A stretch of 13,238 bases of DNA, taken from assembly GCA_003563375.1 (NCBI GenBank), contig PWSB01000110.1:1-13238 (forward strand). Reading direction: 5' to 3'. The number at the start of each line of letters is the position of its first letter. Positions within the stretch are counted from its first letter, which is position 1. Under the pieces are notes generated by a model. That model did no database searches and was not told where the DNA came from. It saw nothing but the letters and a program-made list of their open reading frames with translations. Below, piece after piece: positions 1 to 6,983 of the stretch. The stretch comes from Actinomycetota bacterium. GTDB taxonomy: Bacteria; Actinomycetota; Humimicrobiia; Humimicrobiales; Humimicrobiaceae. The position numbers and the translations under genes were made by a program.

Positions 1-474
1 ATCAGCTCGGGAATAATAAAGGGCGGCAATAAGATAAATGTGGTAGCAGATACCTGCAAGCTGAAGTTGGACCGAAGATGGATAAAATCAGAAAAGGTAT
101 CTGATTTAAGCCTCGAATTAGAACCCTATTTGGATAAGGTTTGCAGTTCAAATAAGGGTTACAGTTATAATATAAGGGACTTGATGCAGAAGGGAAGATA
201 TCATGGCCCTTTCCATTTGCCCCAAGAGCATGATTTTGTAAAGCTCTGCACAAATGTTTTTCATAAGATCGGTATTAAGGCACAAATAAAAGGGATGCAG
301 GGCTGGACAGACGGAGCCACTATATTAAACAGGGGCTATCCAACTTTGATAATTGGCCCTGGAAGCATGAACAATGCTCATAGCCCAGGAGAATTTATTA
401 GAATCCCGGAAATGATAGAGGCTGTAAAAGTTTATTTAGGTTTGATTTTTGAAATCTGTAAAAAACACCCATAA
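1..474 (+). CDS. M20-family metallopeptidase/deacylase (ArgE/DapE-like), C-terminal part
   Basis: The reading frame is open from base 1 and ends at TAA 472-474, giving 157 residues; the N-terminal catalytic half lies outside the window. The first residues (GGNKINVVADTCKLKLDRR) match the part of M20 dimerisation domains where a conserved N-x-(I/V)-(V/P) run leads into a strand ending in DxR. The C-terminal half returns to the catalytic domain with GWTDGA, then GYPTLIIGPG and AHSPGEF; in M20 enzymes the His of this last motif is a zinc ligand. Members hydrolyse amide bonds of N-acyl amino acids, succinyl-diaminopimelate or small peptides, usually in the cytoplasm. The fragment does not show which substrate is used. 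ArgE is not needed here because argJ is present downstream, so I would not call it argE. It directly precedes an IclR-type regulator, which suggests a catabolic setting. Confidence 0.85.
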   Translation: MSSGIIKGGNKINVVADTCKLKLDRRWIKSEKVSDLSLELEPYLDKVCSSNKGYSYNIRDLMQKGRYHGPFHLPQEHDFVKLCTNVFHKIGIKAQIKGMQGWTDGATILNRGYPTLIIGPGSMNNAHSPGEFIRIPEMIEAVKVYLGLIFEICKKHP

Positions 475-489
475 AGATTGCTCAAAAAG

Positions 490-1251
490 ATGAAAGCTTT
501 AAAGAAAGTTTTTAAAATAATCGAGATCTTAAAAGACATCAAGGAAGCCAGGCTTTATGAAATCGCTGATATGGCTAATATAAATAAAAGCACCGCCCAC
601 AGGATACTAAACGAATTGGTAAAAGAGGGCTATATACAGGTAAACGAAGAAGATAAAAAATACAGCCTGGGCATGAAATTCCTGGAGATATCTAATGTGC
701 TGATGGAAAACCTTAGCCTGATCAATGCGTCTAAAGAAATAATCGATGATTTAAACAATACCACAAAAGAAACTGTCCACCTGGTCTTATTGATGGGAGA
801 TAAGGCCATCTATATCGATAAAAGGGAAAGCAAGAATTCTGTTAGGATGTATTCCAGGATCGGTCTCGAGGTTCCGTTTTATGCTGCAGCGGTAGGGAAA
901 GTAATATTAGCAGAAATGCCCGAAATCAATAGAAATGAGATGTTGAATAGGATCAGTTTTAAAAAATATACTAAAAAGACAATTCTGGATTTAAATAAAC
1001 TAAGGGAAGAGATAAAAAAAATCAAGCAGCAGGGGTATGCTATAGACCATGAAGAGATGCAGGAGAATATTGTATGTATTGCGGCAGCTATAAAAGATTA
1101 TACGGAATCCGTTGTCGGCGCTTTGAGTATTACCTTGACGCTCTATTCAGAAAATATCAAAAGGCCTCATGCATACAAAGATATGGTCATGGATGCAGCA
1201 AAAAAGATATCCTCCAATCTTGGTTTTATAGAAAAAAGGGTTGAATATTAA
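490..1251 (+). CDS. IclR-family transcriptional regulator
   Basis: About 253 residues, the usual IclR length. The N-terminal winged helix-turn-helix is visible at about residues 3-60: a helix VFKIIEILKD, then the recognition part NINKSTAHRILNELVKEGYI, and the wing ending in YSLG. The rest is the effector-binding (GAF-like) domain, with family landmarks YIDKRES, the segment around PFYAAAVGKVILAE, and GYAIDHEEMQENIVCIAAAI followed by VVGALSIT. IclR proteins bind as dimers or tetramers near promoters of catabolic genes and respond to small organic acids or related ligands. The ligand cannot be read here. It starts 16 bases after the M20 peptidase gene, so the two are probably co-transcribed. I chose ATG 490; TTG 478 is an alternative that adds four residues. 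Neither has a clear Shine-Dalgarno sequence. Confidence 0.92.
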   Translation: MKALKKVFKIIEILKDIKEARLYEIADMANINKSTAHRILNELVKEGYIQVNEEDKKYSLGMKFLEISNVLMENLSLINASKEIIDDLNNTTKETVHLVLLMGDKAIYIDKRESKNSVRMYSRIGLEVPFYAAAVGKVILAEMPEINRNEMLNRISFKKYTKKTILDLNKLREEIKKIKQQGYAIDHEEMQENIVCIAAAIKDYTESVVGALSITLTLYSENIKRPHAYKDMVMDAAKKISSNLGFIEKRVEY

Positions 1252-1317
1252 CCCAGATTGGTTAAAATAAAATTTATTTTTCATATTAAATAAAATGTTT
1301 TTGAAAAGGAGACTTTT
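1252..1317 (+). promoter_or_regulatory. AT-rich leader of the PII-GDH unit with strong ribosome binding site
   Basis: This 66-base gap separates the IclR gene from the PII gene and is almost entirely A and T. A strong Shine-Dalgarno sequence, AAAAGGAGA (1304-1312), stands five bases before ATG 1318 and fixes the PII start. A weak promoter could lie here (TTGGTT 1258-1263 with CATATT 1282-1287, spacer 18, or the 5/6 match TAAAAT 1291-1296), but no -35/-10 pair is convincing. No terminator hairpin is seen after the IclR gene. Confidence 0.45.
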
Positions 1318-1659
1318 ATGCTTAGAAAAATAGAATGTTATATACAGCCGTGCAAGCTGGATGAGGTAAAAGACGGGCTTATAGATGCGGGAATAGAAGG
1401 GATGTCTGTTACCGAAGTCACCGGCTTTGGAAAACAGAGAGGCTTTATAAACGGGGAGGTCCCCAATAAAAAAGTAAAACTTTTGCCTAAGATAAAACTG
1501 GAAATAGTGGTCGGAGAAGACGAAGTTGAAAAGTTTACCACAGCCATAATAAAACTTTCGACCACCGGCAAAATCGGAGCAGGAAAGATCTTCGTCCTCC
1601 CTGTTGAGGATGCGGTAAGGATCCGCACATCAGAGTCCGGCATAAGCGCCATAACCTAG
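1318..1659 (+). CDS. PII-family nitrogen signalling protein with atypical T-loop
   Basis: At 113 residues this is the standard PII size. PII proteins are trimers that sense 2-oxoglutarate and ATP/ADP and control nitrogen enzymes and transporters by direct contact. Seen here: the N-terminal fold (LRKIECYIQPCKLDEVKDGL), VTEVTGFGKQRG leading into the T-loop, LPKIKLEIVV after it, the B-loop TGKIGAGKIFV (residues 83-93) and the nucleotide-binding RIRT (101-104). The T-loop tip (about 42-55, FINGEVPNKKVKLL) is one residue shorter than in E. coli GlnB. It has no tyrosine, so the site equivalent to Tyr51 that is uridylylated in enteric bacteria is absent. Gln40 and Lys58, equivalent to residues that bind 2-oxoglutarate and ATP, are kept. 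The gene is coupled to glutamate dehydrogenase: its TAG stop overlaps the next gene's Shine-Dalgarno. It is clearly PII; GlnB versus GlnK cannot be decided, and no amtB is in view. Confidence 0.95.
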   Translation: MLRKIECYIQPCKLDEVKDGLIDAGIEGMSVTEVTGFGKQRGFINGEVPNKKVKLLPKIKLEIVVGEDEVEKFTTAIIKLSTTGKIGAGKIFVLPVEDAVRIRTSESGISAIT

Positions 1660-1667
1660 GAGGCGGT

Positions 1668-2909
1668 ATGGAAAATTTATGGGCACAGAGCTTAAAAAGA
1701 CTTGAAAGGATAGTAGATATGCTAGGTCTGGACGGGGGCATGTTCAAGTATCTGTCAGTGCCCCGCAAGATCCAGGAGGTCGCAGTGCCCGTGGAGATGG
1801 ATTCCGGCAAAATGGATGTTTTTTCAGGCTACAGGGTTATCCATTCCATAAACAGGGGCCCCGCCAAAGGGGGCATCCGCTACCATCCCCAGGTAGATTT
1901 AGATGAGATAAAAGCCCTGGCTTTGCTCATGAGCCTAAAATGCGCCATAGCCAACCTTCCCTTCGGAGGTGCCAAGGGCGGGGTGAGTGTAGATCCTGCA
2001 AAACTCTCAGCCAGGGAACTTGAAAGGCTTACCAGAAGATATACCTTTGAGCTCATACCCACCATAGGCCCTGAAAAGGATATACCTGCCCCCGATGTAG
2101 GCACCAATGCCCAGGTAATGGCCTGGATAATGGATACCTATTCCATAGATAAGGGTTATGCTGTACCCGGGGTAGTGACCGGAAAACCTATAGCCCTTGG
2201 GGGTTCTCAAGGAAGGGAAGAGGCTACCTCAAGGGGCTGTGTTTATTGCATACTCTCAGCTTTAAAAATATTAAATTATGACAAGCCCTGCATTACCGTA
2301 GCTGTACAGGGTTTCGGAAATGTAGGCTCCTATGCTGCAATGATCATGCATGACCTTGGGTTTAGAGTAGTTGCCCTTTCAGACGTATACGGGGCAATAG
2401 CCAACCCAAAAGGCATAGACCCCCATAAGGTCGGCCAACAGGTAAAAAAGACAGGGACCCTAGACAGGTATCCTGAGGCAGAAAGCATACCAAGGGACAG
2501 CCTTTTCTCTGTTGACTGCGATATCCTTATCCCTGCTGCCCTAGAAAACCAGATAACAGGGGATAATGCGCCTGACATAAAGGCAAAGATAATAGCAGAA
2601 GGGGCAAATGCCCCTACCACCCAGGAAGCTGATGAGATACTTGCCAGCAAAGATGTGTTCATAATCCCTGACATATTGGCAAATTCCGGAGGAGTGACTG
2701 TATCTTATTTCGAATGGGTCCAGGGAAACTATGCCTACTTCTGGTCAAAGCGAAAGGTAGACATAACCTTAAGAGAAATAATGGACAAGGCATTCGAAGA
2801 GGTCTATTCCATCCATAAGGACAAGAAGGTATCCATGAGGGATGCAGCGCACCAGATAGCGGTGGGAAAGATCGTGGAAGCTGTAAAGCTTAGAGGGATC
2901 TATCCTTAA
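1668..2909 (+). CDS. gdhA: Glu/Leu/Phe/Val-family dehydrogenase, probably glutamate dehydrogenase
   Basis: At 413 residues this matches the hexameric short-form glutamate dehydrogenases, which interconvert glutamate with 2-oxoglutarate plus ammonia using NAD(H) or NADP(H) in the cytoplasm. The substrate domain shows GPAKGGIRYHP (64-74), MSLKCAIANLPFGGAKGG (88-105, with substrate and catalytic lysines at 91 and 103) and IPAPDVGT (139-146, catalytic Asp143). The nucleotide domain shows the Rossmann motif GFGNVG (215-220), and strand 2 ends in SDVYG. Later landmarks are AEGANAPTT and DILANSGGVTVSYFEWVQ. Cofactor choice between NAD and NADP cannot be settled by eye. Amino-acid dehydrogenases for Leu or Phe are shorter and diverge in these motifs, so glutamate is the likely substrate. 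A consensus AGGAGG (1658-1663) overlaps the stop of the PII gene, which suggests translational coupling. The product supplies or consumes glutamate, the starting point of the downstream arginine genes. Confidence 0.95.
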   Translation: MENLWAQSLKRLERIVDMLGLDGGMFKYLSVPRKIQEVAVPVEMDSGKMDVFSGYRVIHSINRGPAKGGIRYHPQVDLDEIKALALLMSLKCAIANLPFGGAKGGVSVDPAKLSARELERLTRRYTFELIPTIGPEKDIPAPDVGTNAQVMAWIMDTYSIDKGYAVPGVVTGKPIALGGSQGREEATSRGCVYCILSALKILNYDKPCITVAVQGFGNVGSYAAMIMHDLGFRVVALSDVYGAIANPKGIDPHKVGQQVKKTGTLDRYPEAESIPRDSLFSVDCDILIPAALENQITGDNAPDIKAKIIAEGANAPTTQEADEILASKDVFIIPDILANSGGVTVSYFEWVQGNYAYFWSKRKVDITLREIMDKAFEEVYSIHKDKKVSMRDAAHQIAVGKIVEAVKLRGIYP

Positions 2910-3026
2910 AGCTTTCTAGAGGTTACCGGAAGGGGCTCTCTCTTATCTACTCTAATCTATTTCTTTAACCTTTTACCTAAACTTTAGCCTTATGGATTAA
3001 TTATCATAAATTAGCAAGACATGCCA

Positions 3027-3042
3027 ATTTTATGCATAAAAT
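3027..3042. promoter_or_regulatory. 16-bp perfect palindrome, candidate operator for the DeoR-type repressor
   Basis: ATTTTATGCATAAAAT is a perfect inverted repeat without spacer. It lies 14 bases upstream of the -35 box of the promoter in front of the DeoR-like gene. DeoR/GlpR-family repressors often control their own operon from sites like this position, so it is a reasonable operator candidate. AT-rich DNA can form such palindromes by chance, and I see no second full copy. The rest of the 2910-3055 gap holds no gene and no clear terminator. Confidence 0.35.
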
Positions 3043-3055
3043 GGAAGAAAATGGC

Positions 3056-3084
3056 TTGACCCTTACCAAAGATTATCCTAAAAT
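3056..3084 (+). promoter_or_regulatory. Sigma70-like promoter of the deoR-glpA-like operon
   Basis: TTGACC (3056-3061) and TAAAAT (3079-3084) are separated by exactly 17 bases; each matches the consensus at five of six positions. Transcription would begin near 3091. That leaves a short leader carrying the Shine-Dalgarno stretch AGAAAAGG (3097-3104) ahead of the GTG start at 3114. The position and spacing agree with the gene start, which supports the call. The site has not been tested against any alignment. Confidence 0.6.
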
Positions 3085-3113
3085 CATTTTATAATAAGAA
3101 AAGGTAAATAAAA

Positions 3114-3890
3114 GTGCTTGCTGAAGAACGAAGAGACCAAATAAAAAGCCTGTTAAAAAACTTTGACAGCCTGAGCATACAAAGTCTGTCCCAGAAATTT
3201 AAAGTCTCACCGTCTACCATAAGAAGGGACCTTCAAAAGCTAGAAAGGAAAAAAATCCTAAGGAGGACCCATGGGGGAGCTGTTAATTTTAAAACCATAA
3301 AGAATGAACTGGATTTCAGTGTAAAAAAGGATATAAATGTCGAAGAGAAAAAGAAGATAGGTATTCTGGCATCAGAGCTTGTTGAAGATGGAGACTCATT
3401 GTTCATAGAATCAGGTTCAACTTCCATATATCTCTCCTATAACCTGGGGAATAAAAAAAATCTTACCATCGTTACTAACAGCTGCGAGATAGGGCTGGCA
3501 GCCAATGCCGCAAATCCAAAAGCTAAAATTTTTTTGACAGGTGGATACTTGAAACCTGACACCCATTCGCTAATAGGCCATATGGCTGATACATCTATCA
3601 GAAATTTTAAGATCGAGAAAGCTTTTGTAGGGATCACTGCATTGGATCCAGAAGAAGGTATAACAACCGTTGACCACACCGAGGCTTATACCAAGAAGAT
3701 GATAATCGAGGCTTCTAAATTGACCATAGGCCTTATGGACAGTTCAAAATTCGGGAAGGTCTGCCTAAATTATGTTTGCTCCCTGCAGGACTTAGACATT
3801 GTAGTAAGCAGTGAGAATTTAAGTAAGGAAGGGGCCAAAAAGATCAGAGAAATGGGTATAAAAATAATTACCGGCTGCGGTAAGCTATGA
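3114..3890 (+). CDS. DeoR/GlpR-family transcriptional repressor
   Basis: The 258 residues follow the DeoR-family plan. An N-terminal winged helix-turn-helix (about residues 4-56: ERRDQIKSLL, then LSQKFKVSPSTIRRDLQKLE and the wing LRRTHGGAV) is followed by the sugar-phosphate-binding DeoRC domain. This shows ESGSTSIYL, TIVTNSCEIGLAAN, FLTGGYL, KAFVGITALDPEEGITT and the closing SSKFGK segment. These regulators repress carbohydrate operons and are released by a phosphorylated sugar. Because the next gene is a GlpA-like dehydrogenase, glycerol-3-phosphate is the likely inducer (inferred from context). The start is GTG, placed nine bases after AGAAAAGG. The stop overlaps the next start as ATGA (3887-3890), so repressor and oxidoreductase are translated from one message and the operon is probably autoregulated. 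Confidence 0.93.
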   Translation: MLAEERRDQIKSLLKNFDSLSIQSLSQKFKVSPSTIRRDLQKLERKKILRRTHGGAVNFKTIKNELDFSVKKDINVEEKKKIGILASELVEDGDSLFIESGSTSIYLSYNLGNKKNLTIVTNSCEIGLAANAANPKAKIFLTGGYLKPDTHSLIGHMADTSIRNFKIEKAFVGITALDPEEGITTVDHTEAYTKKMIIEASKLTIGLMDSSKFGKVCLNYVCSLQDLDIVVSSENLSKEGAKKIREMGIKIITGCGKL

Positions 3891-5344
3891 AAAGTGATAA
3901 AAAATATGACATCCTGATAATAGGAGCCGGGGTAATAGGGTGCTCGATTGCCAGGAGTTTAAGCTATTATGATCTGAGGATTGGAGTTATTGAGAAAAGT
4001 TCTTATGTTTGTTCCGGACAAAGCAAGGCTAACGGGGGGATTATACATGCAGGCCATAACTCCAAGCCAGGTACCTTAAAGGCAAGGTTAAATGTCATGG
4101 GAAACCGCATGTTCCCAAAATTCTGCAGCGACATGGGTGTAGAGTTTAAAAAAATAGGCATGATGGTTGTTGCGGATAAGGCAGAGAAAGTCCCAGCGCT
4201 GGAAGCACTTAAAGCACAGGGAATCATAAACGGGGTAATTGGCTTAAGGATTATAGGAAAGGAAGAGCTTTTAAGGCTTGAACCTAATATCGCACCTTCA
4301 TTAAGCGGAGCGCTTTTTATACCCTCAGCAGGAATGGTCAACGTTCATAGATTGGTCATAGCATCAGCCGAGCACGCTGCAGTAAATGGTGTCGATTTTA
4401 TCTTCAATAATAGGGTTAGAAAACTGATGGTAGAAGATGATAAGTTAAAAGGAGCGGTTACCGATAAAGGAAAGTTTTATTCAAAAATATTGATAAATTG
4501 TGCAGGCACAGAAAGCGGAAAAATAGCCAATTCAGCAGGGCTGAAGGGATACAGCATCATACCCAGAAAAGGGGAATATTACATATTGGATAAAAAATAT
4601 AGGGGGCTTGTAAGAAGGCCCTGTTTTTTTACCCCTAATCCGGAAGGGAAAGGTGTCACCGTCTTTCCTTCTTCCAATGGCAATGTGCTGTTTGGAGGCA
4701 ATTCCATAAAGGTTGAAGACAGCACTGATTTTTCTACTACTAAAAAAGATTTTGACCAGGTATACAAAAAGGCCCAAAAGCTTGTGCCCGGTATTGCCGG
4801 TAAAGAGATCATAGGCGCTTTTGCCGGCATAAGGTCAACTTCTACAAGCCACGATTTTATTATAGAGGCCCCCCATAAACCATCGGGTTTTATCATCTTA
4901 AACGGGATCGATTCTCCCGGCCTAAGTTCAGCGCCTGTTATTTCCGAACATGTTACAAGCCTTATAAAAGACGGTCTGATGGATTTGAGAAAAGACCCCA
5001 ATAAAAAACATACTTATAAGATAAAGCCGTTGTTCAGGGAACTGGGTCCGGTAGAAAAAGAGCTTTGGATAAAGAAAGACAAAAGGTTTGCAAGGATAGT
5101 ATGCCGTTGTGAAGAGATAACTGAGGGAGATATAGTTTCAGCAATTCATTCTCCTATACCTGCAGAGACCATAGATGCTGTAAAGTTTAAGACATGGGCC
5201 GGGGCGGGAAGGTGCCAGGGTGGTTTTGATTTAGAAAGGGTATTGCATATTTTGAGCAGGGAATGCTGTCTTCCTCCAGAAAATATCACTAAAAATGGGC
5301 AGGGTTCAAATGTAGTAACCGGCAAAACCAAGGTGGGCCTGTGA
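3887..5344 (+). CDS. GlpA-like FAD-dependent oxidoreductase (glycerol-3-phosphate dehydrogenase type) with BFD-like domain
   Basis: The 485-residue protein has an N-terminal FAD-binding DAO fold: the dinucleotide motif IIGAGVIGCS (11-20), an acidic residue ending strand 2 in VIEKS, and the SKANGGIIHAG segment typical of glycerol-3-phosphate dehydrogenases. A later FAD contact region is AGIRSTS, with NGIDSPGLSSAP near the end of the domain. The C-terminus (about 400-465) is a BFD-like [2Fe-2S] domain: C406-x-C408, then AGAGRCQGGF with C443. The expected fourth cysteine, five residues further on, is aspartate (D448). Relatives oxidise glycerol-3-phosphate to dihydroxyacetone phosphate anaerobically, passing electrons on through partner subunits. 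The order repressor, GlpA-like, FAD/NAD oxidoreductase, DUF1667 is a recurrent set in anaerobes. Starts and stops overlap by four bases on both sides. The substrate is inferred from family and neighbours; another 2-hydroxyacid or amine is possible. Confidence 0.88.
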   Translation: MKSDKKYDILIIGAGVIGCSIARSLSYYDLRIGVIEKSSYVCSGQSKANGGIIHAGHNSKPGTLKARLNVMGNRMFPKFCSDMGVEFKKIGMMVVADKAEKVPALEALKAQGIINGVIGLRIIGKEELLRLEPNIAPSLSGALFIPSAGMVNVHRLVIASAEHAAVNGVDFIFNNRVRKLMVEDDKLKGAVTDKGKFYSKILINCAGTESGKIANSAGLKGYSIIPRKGEYYILDKKYRGLVRRPCFFTPNPEGKGVTVFPSSNGNVLFGGNSIKVEDSTDFSTTKKDFDQVYKKAQKLVPGIAGKEIIGAFAGIRSTSTSHDFIIEAPHKPSGFIILNGIDSPGLSSAPVISEHVTSLIKDGLMDLRKDPNKKHTYKIKPLFRELGPVEKELWIKKDKRFARIVCRCEEITEGDIVSAIHSPIPAETIDAVKFKTWAGAGRCQGGFDLERVLHILSRECCLPPENITKNGQGSNVVTGKTKVGL

Positions 5345-6612
5345 GCAGAACAAAACAAAAATATGACATAGTCATCATAGGGGCAGGGCCTGCAGGCCTT
5401 GCCGCTGCCATAAGTGCAAAAGAGAACGGGGCAGAGGATGTCCTGCTTATCGAAAGGCTTGACTGCCTGGGGGGGATACTCCAGCAGTGCATCCACCCCG
5501 GTTTTGGTCTAAAAAAGTTTAGACTTTATCTTACCGGCCCGGAATATGCAAAAAAATACATAGATTCTTTTTTGAAACTAAAAATAGACTATTTATTGGA
5601 TACCTGTGTCCTGGAAGTGACCCCTTTTAAAAAGGTTCTGGTAACCAGTCCCACCACAGGGCTAAAAACTCTGGAGGCAGGTTCCATTATATTCGCGATG
5701 GGCTGCAGGGAAAGGACCAGGGCAAATTTAAATATTTTTGGTGACAGGCCTGCAGGAATATTTACCGCGGGTACCGCACAGAGACTGATAAATATAGAAG
5801 GGCTCATGGTAGGAAAAGAAATAATCATTTTATGATCAGGGGACATAGGCCTCATAATGGCACGGAGGTGCAAATTTGAAGGTGCTGATGTCAAGGCAGT
5901 CATAGAGATCCGCCCGGAACCCAGCGGGCTAAACAGGAATGTACAGCAGTGCCTTATAGATTACGGAATACCATTATACTTAAAACATACGGTCTTTAAG
6001 ATCTGCGGCTCTAAAAGGATTGAAAGGGTCTTCTTTGGCCAGGTCGATGAAAATATGGTGCAGGTCTCTGGCACAGAGAAGGAAATGAAATGCGATACCC
6101 TTCTTCTGTCGGCAGGTTTGATCCCTGAAAGTGAATTAATAGTTAAAGCAGGGATTAAGATCAACCCTCTTACCGGAGGCCCTGTGACCGATAACATATT
6201 TCAGACCAGCAGAAATGGTTTTTTTGCCTGCGGCAATGTTGTACAGGTCTATGATTTGGTAGATTCTGTTTCTGAAGCTGGACATCTTGCAGGCAAAGCG
6301 GCAGCGCTGTATACAGCCGGAAAGCTGCCCATGGCCAGGACAAGGGTGAAATTGGCCGGCAGGAAGCCGGTGGGCAATATCGTGCCGCAATATTACAGGG
6401 ATTACTTCACAGGAAAGGATAAGGACCTAATATCCTTAAGGGTTGATAGAAAAGTGGAGAAGCCAAAATTCATGATCAAGGATAAGGATGAAATCCTTGC
6501 CTGTATAAGAAAACCCTATGCTGTTCCTTCAGAGATGACCATTTTAGACATTTCTAAATACAAGCAAAAGATGCTAAAAAGAACAGAACTGGTTATTGAG
6601 GTAAAAGGATGA
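5341..6612 (+). pseudogene. FAD/NAD(P)-dependent oxidoreductase of the GlpA-partner type, interrupted by an in-frame TGA
   Basis: The whole stretch reads in one frame as a single pyridine nucleotide-disulphide-type flavoprotein of 424 codons, broken only by TGA at 5833-5835. Before the stop: FAD motif IIGAGPAGLAAA (12-23), a conserved LGGILQQCIHPGFG segment, and AMGCRERTR (119-127). Right after the stop come SGDIGLIMARR, LLLSAGLIPESELI and FFACGNVVQVYDLVDSV, all in phase. Such proteins normally have a second dinucleotide motif GSGDIG here, so TGA occupies the position of its first glycine; one base change from GGA would produce it. The upstream piece alone (164 residues) would bind FAD but lack the NAD domain. 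The piece restarting at ATG 5857 (251 residues) has at best a weak ribosome site. The GTG start overlaps the previous stop (GTGA). It is probably the electron-transfer partner of the GlpA-like protein. Nonsense mutation is most likely; a base error or readthrough remain possible. Confidence 0.82.
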
Positions 6613-6983
6613 CAAGGGAGTTGGTCTGCACCGTGTGCCCCTTATCATGCAAAGTCATAATAGGGAAAGACGAAAAAATATTGAATCCCGGGGCAAGCTG
6701 TAAAAAAGGAAAAAAATATGCTATTGCAGAACTCAAAGACCCCAGGAGGGTGTTTACCAGCACCGTATGGGTGGCTGGAGGAAAGATAAAGAGGGTTCCT
6801 GCAAGGACTTCCAGGCCCATAAAAAAAGAAGATTGGCAAAGGGCTGCTAAGATAATAGGAGGCTTAAGGGTGGCCGCCCCCATAAGTTTTAAGCAGGTAC
6901 TTATAAAAGATTTTTTGGAAGAAGGGATACATCTTGTAGCCACCCGGGAAATATGCCATGAAAAAGATGATAACAGGTGTTAA
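6609..6983 (+). CDS. DUF1667-family cysteine-rich protein
   Basis: This small protein (124 residues) has four cysteines arranged as C7-x2-C10-x3-C14 and C31, in CTVCPLSC and GASCKKG. The pattern suggests a metal or iron-sulphur site. It continues with YAIAELKDPRRVFTSTVWV, a run of basic residues, and the VATREICHE end typical of DUF1667. No catalytic role is established for this family. It is regularly found after GlpA-like and FAD/NAD oxidoreductases in anaerobes and may be the third subunit of their complex, much as GlpC completes the enteric enzyme, though it is far shorter and lacks the GlpC CCG domains. The ATG overlaps the previous stop (ATGA), and the 3' end overlaps the isomerase remnant by 26 bases. 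The reading frame is intact even though the genes on both sides are broken. Confidence 0.88.
   Translation: MTRELVCTVCPLSCKVIIGKDEKILNPGASCKKGKKYAIAELKDPRRVFTSTVWVAGGKIKRVPARTSRPIKKEDWQRAAKIIGGLRVAAPISFKQVLIKDFLEEGIHLVATREICHEKDDNRC

Noticed and set aside
1..474. Calling the M20 fragment argE or dapE
   Set aside because: The substrate-determining part is mostly outside the window, and the presence of argJ makes an acetylornithine deacetylase unnecessary.
2910..2960. Terminator after the glutamate dehydrogenase gene
   Set aside because: Only a 4-base AGAG/CTCT pairing with a long loop and no clean T-run follows; too weak to call.
3090..3095. TATAAT as the -10 box before the deoR-type gene
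   Set aside because: It has no -35 at a suitable distance (TTGACC is 28 bases away), and initiation there would leave the ribosome site at or before the transcript start. TTGACC-17-TAAAAT fits better.
5833..5835. UGA read as glycine, as in Gracilibacteria/SR1
   Set aside because: TGA is a proper terminator at 3888-3890, 5342-5344 and 6610-6612, each at the natural end of a conserved protein and overlapping the next start. A genome-wide glycine meaning for TGA does not fit.
5833..5880. Selenocysteine at the TGA
   Set aside because: The position is a structural glycine of a nucleotide-binding motif, not a redox cysteine. I see no convincing stem-loop of SECIS type just downstream (only a weak CCTC/GAGG pairing with a long loop).
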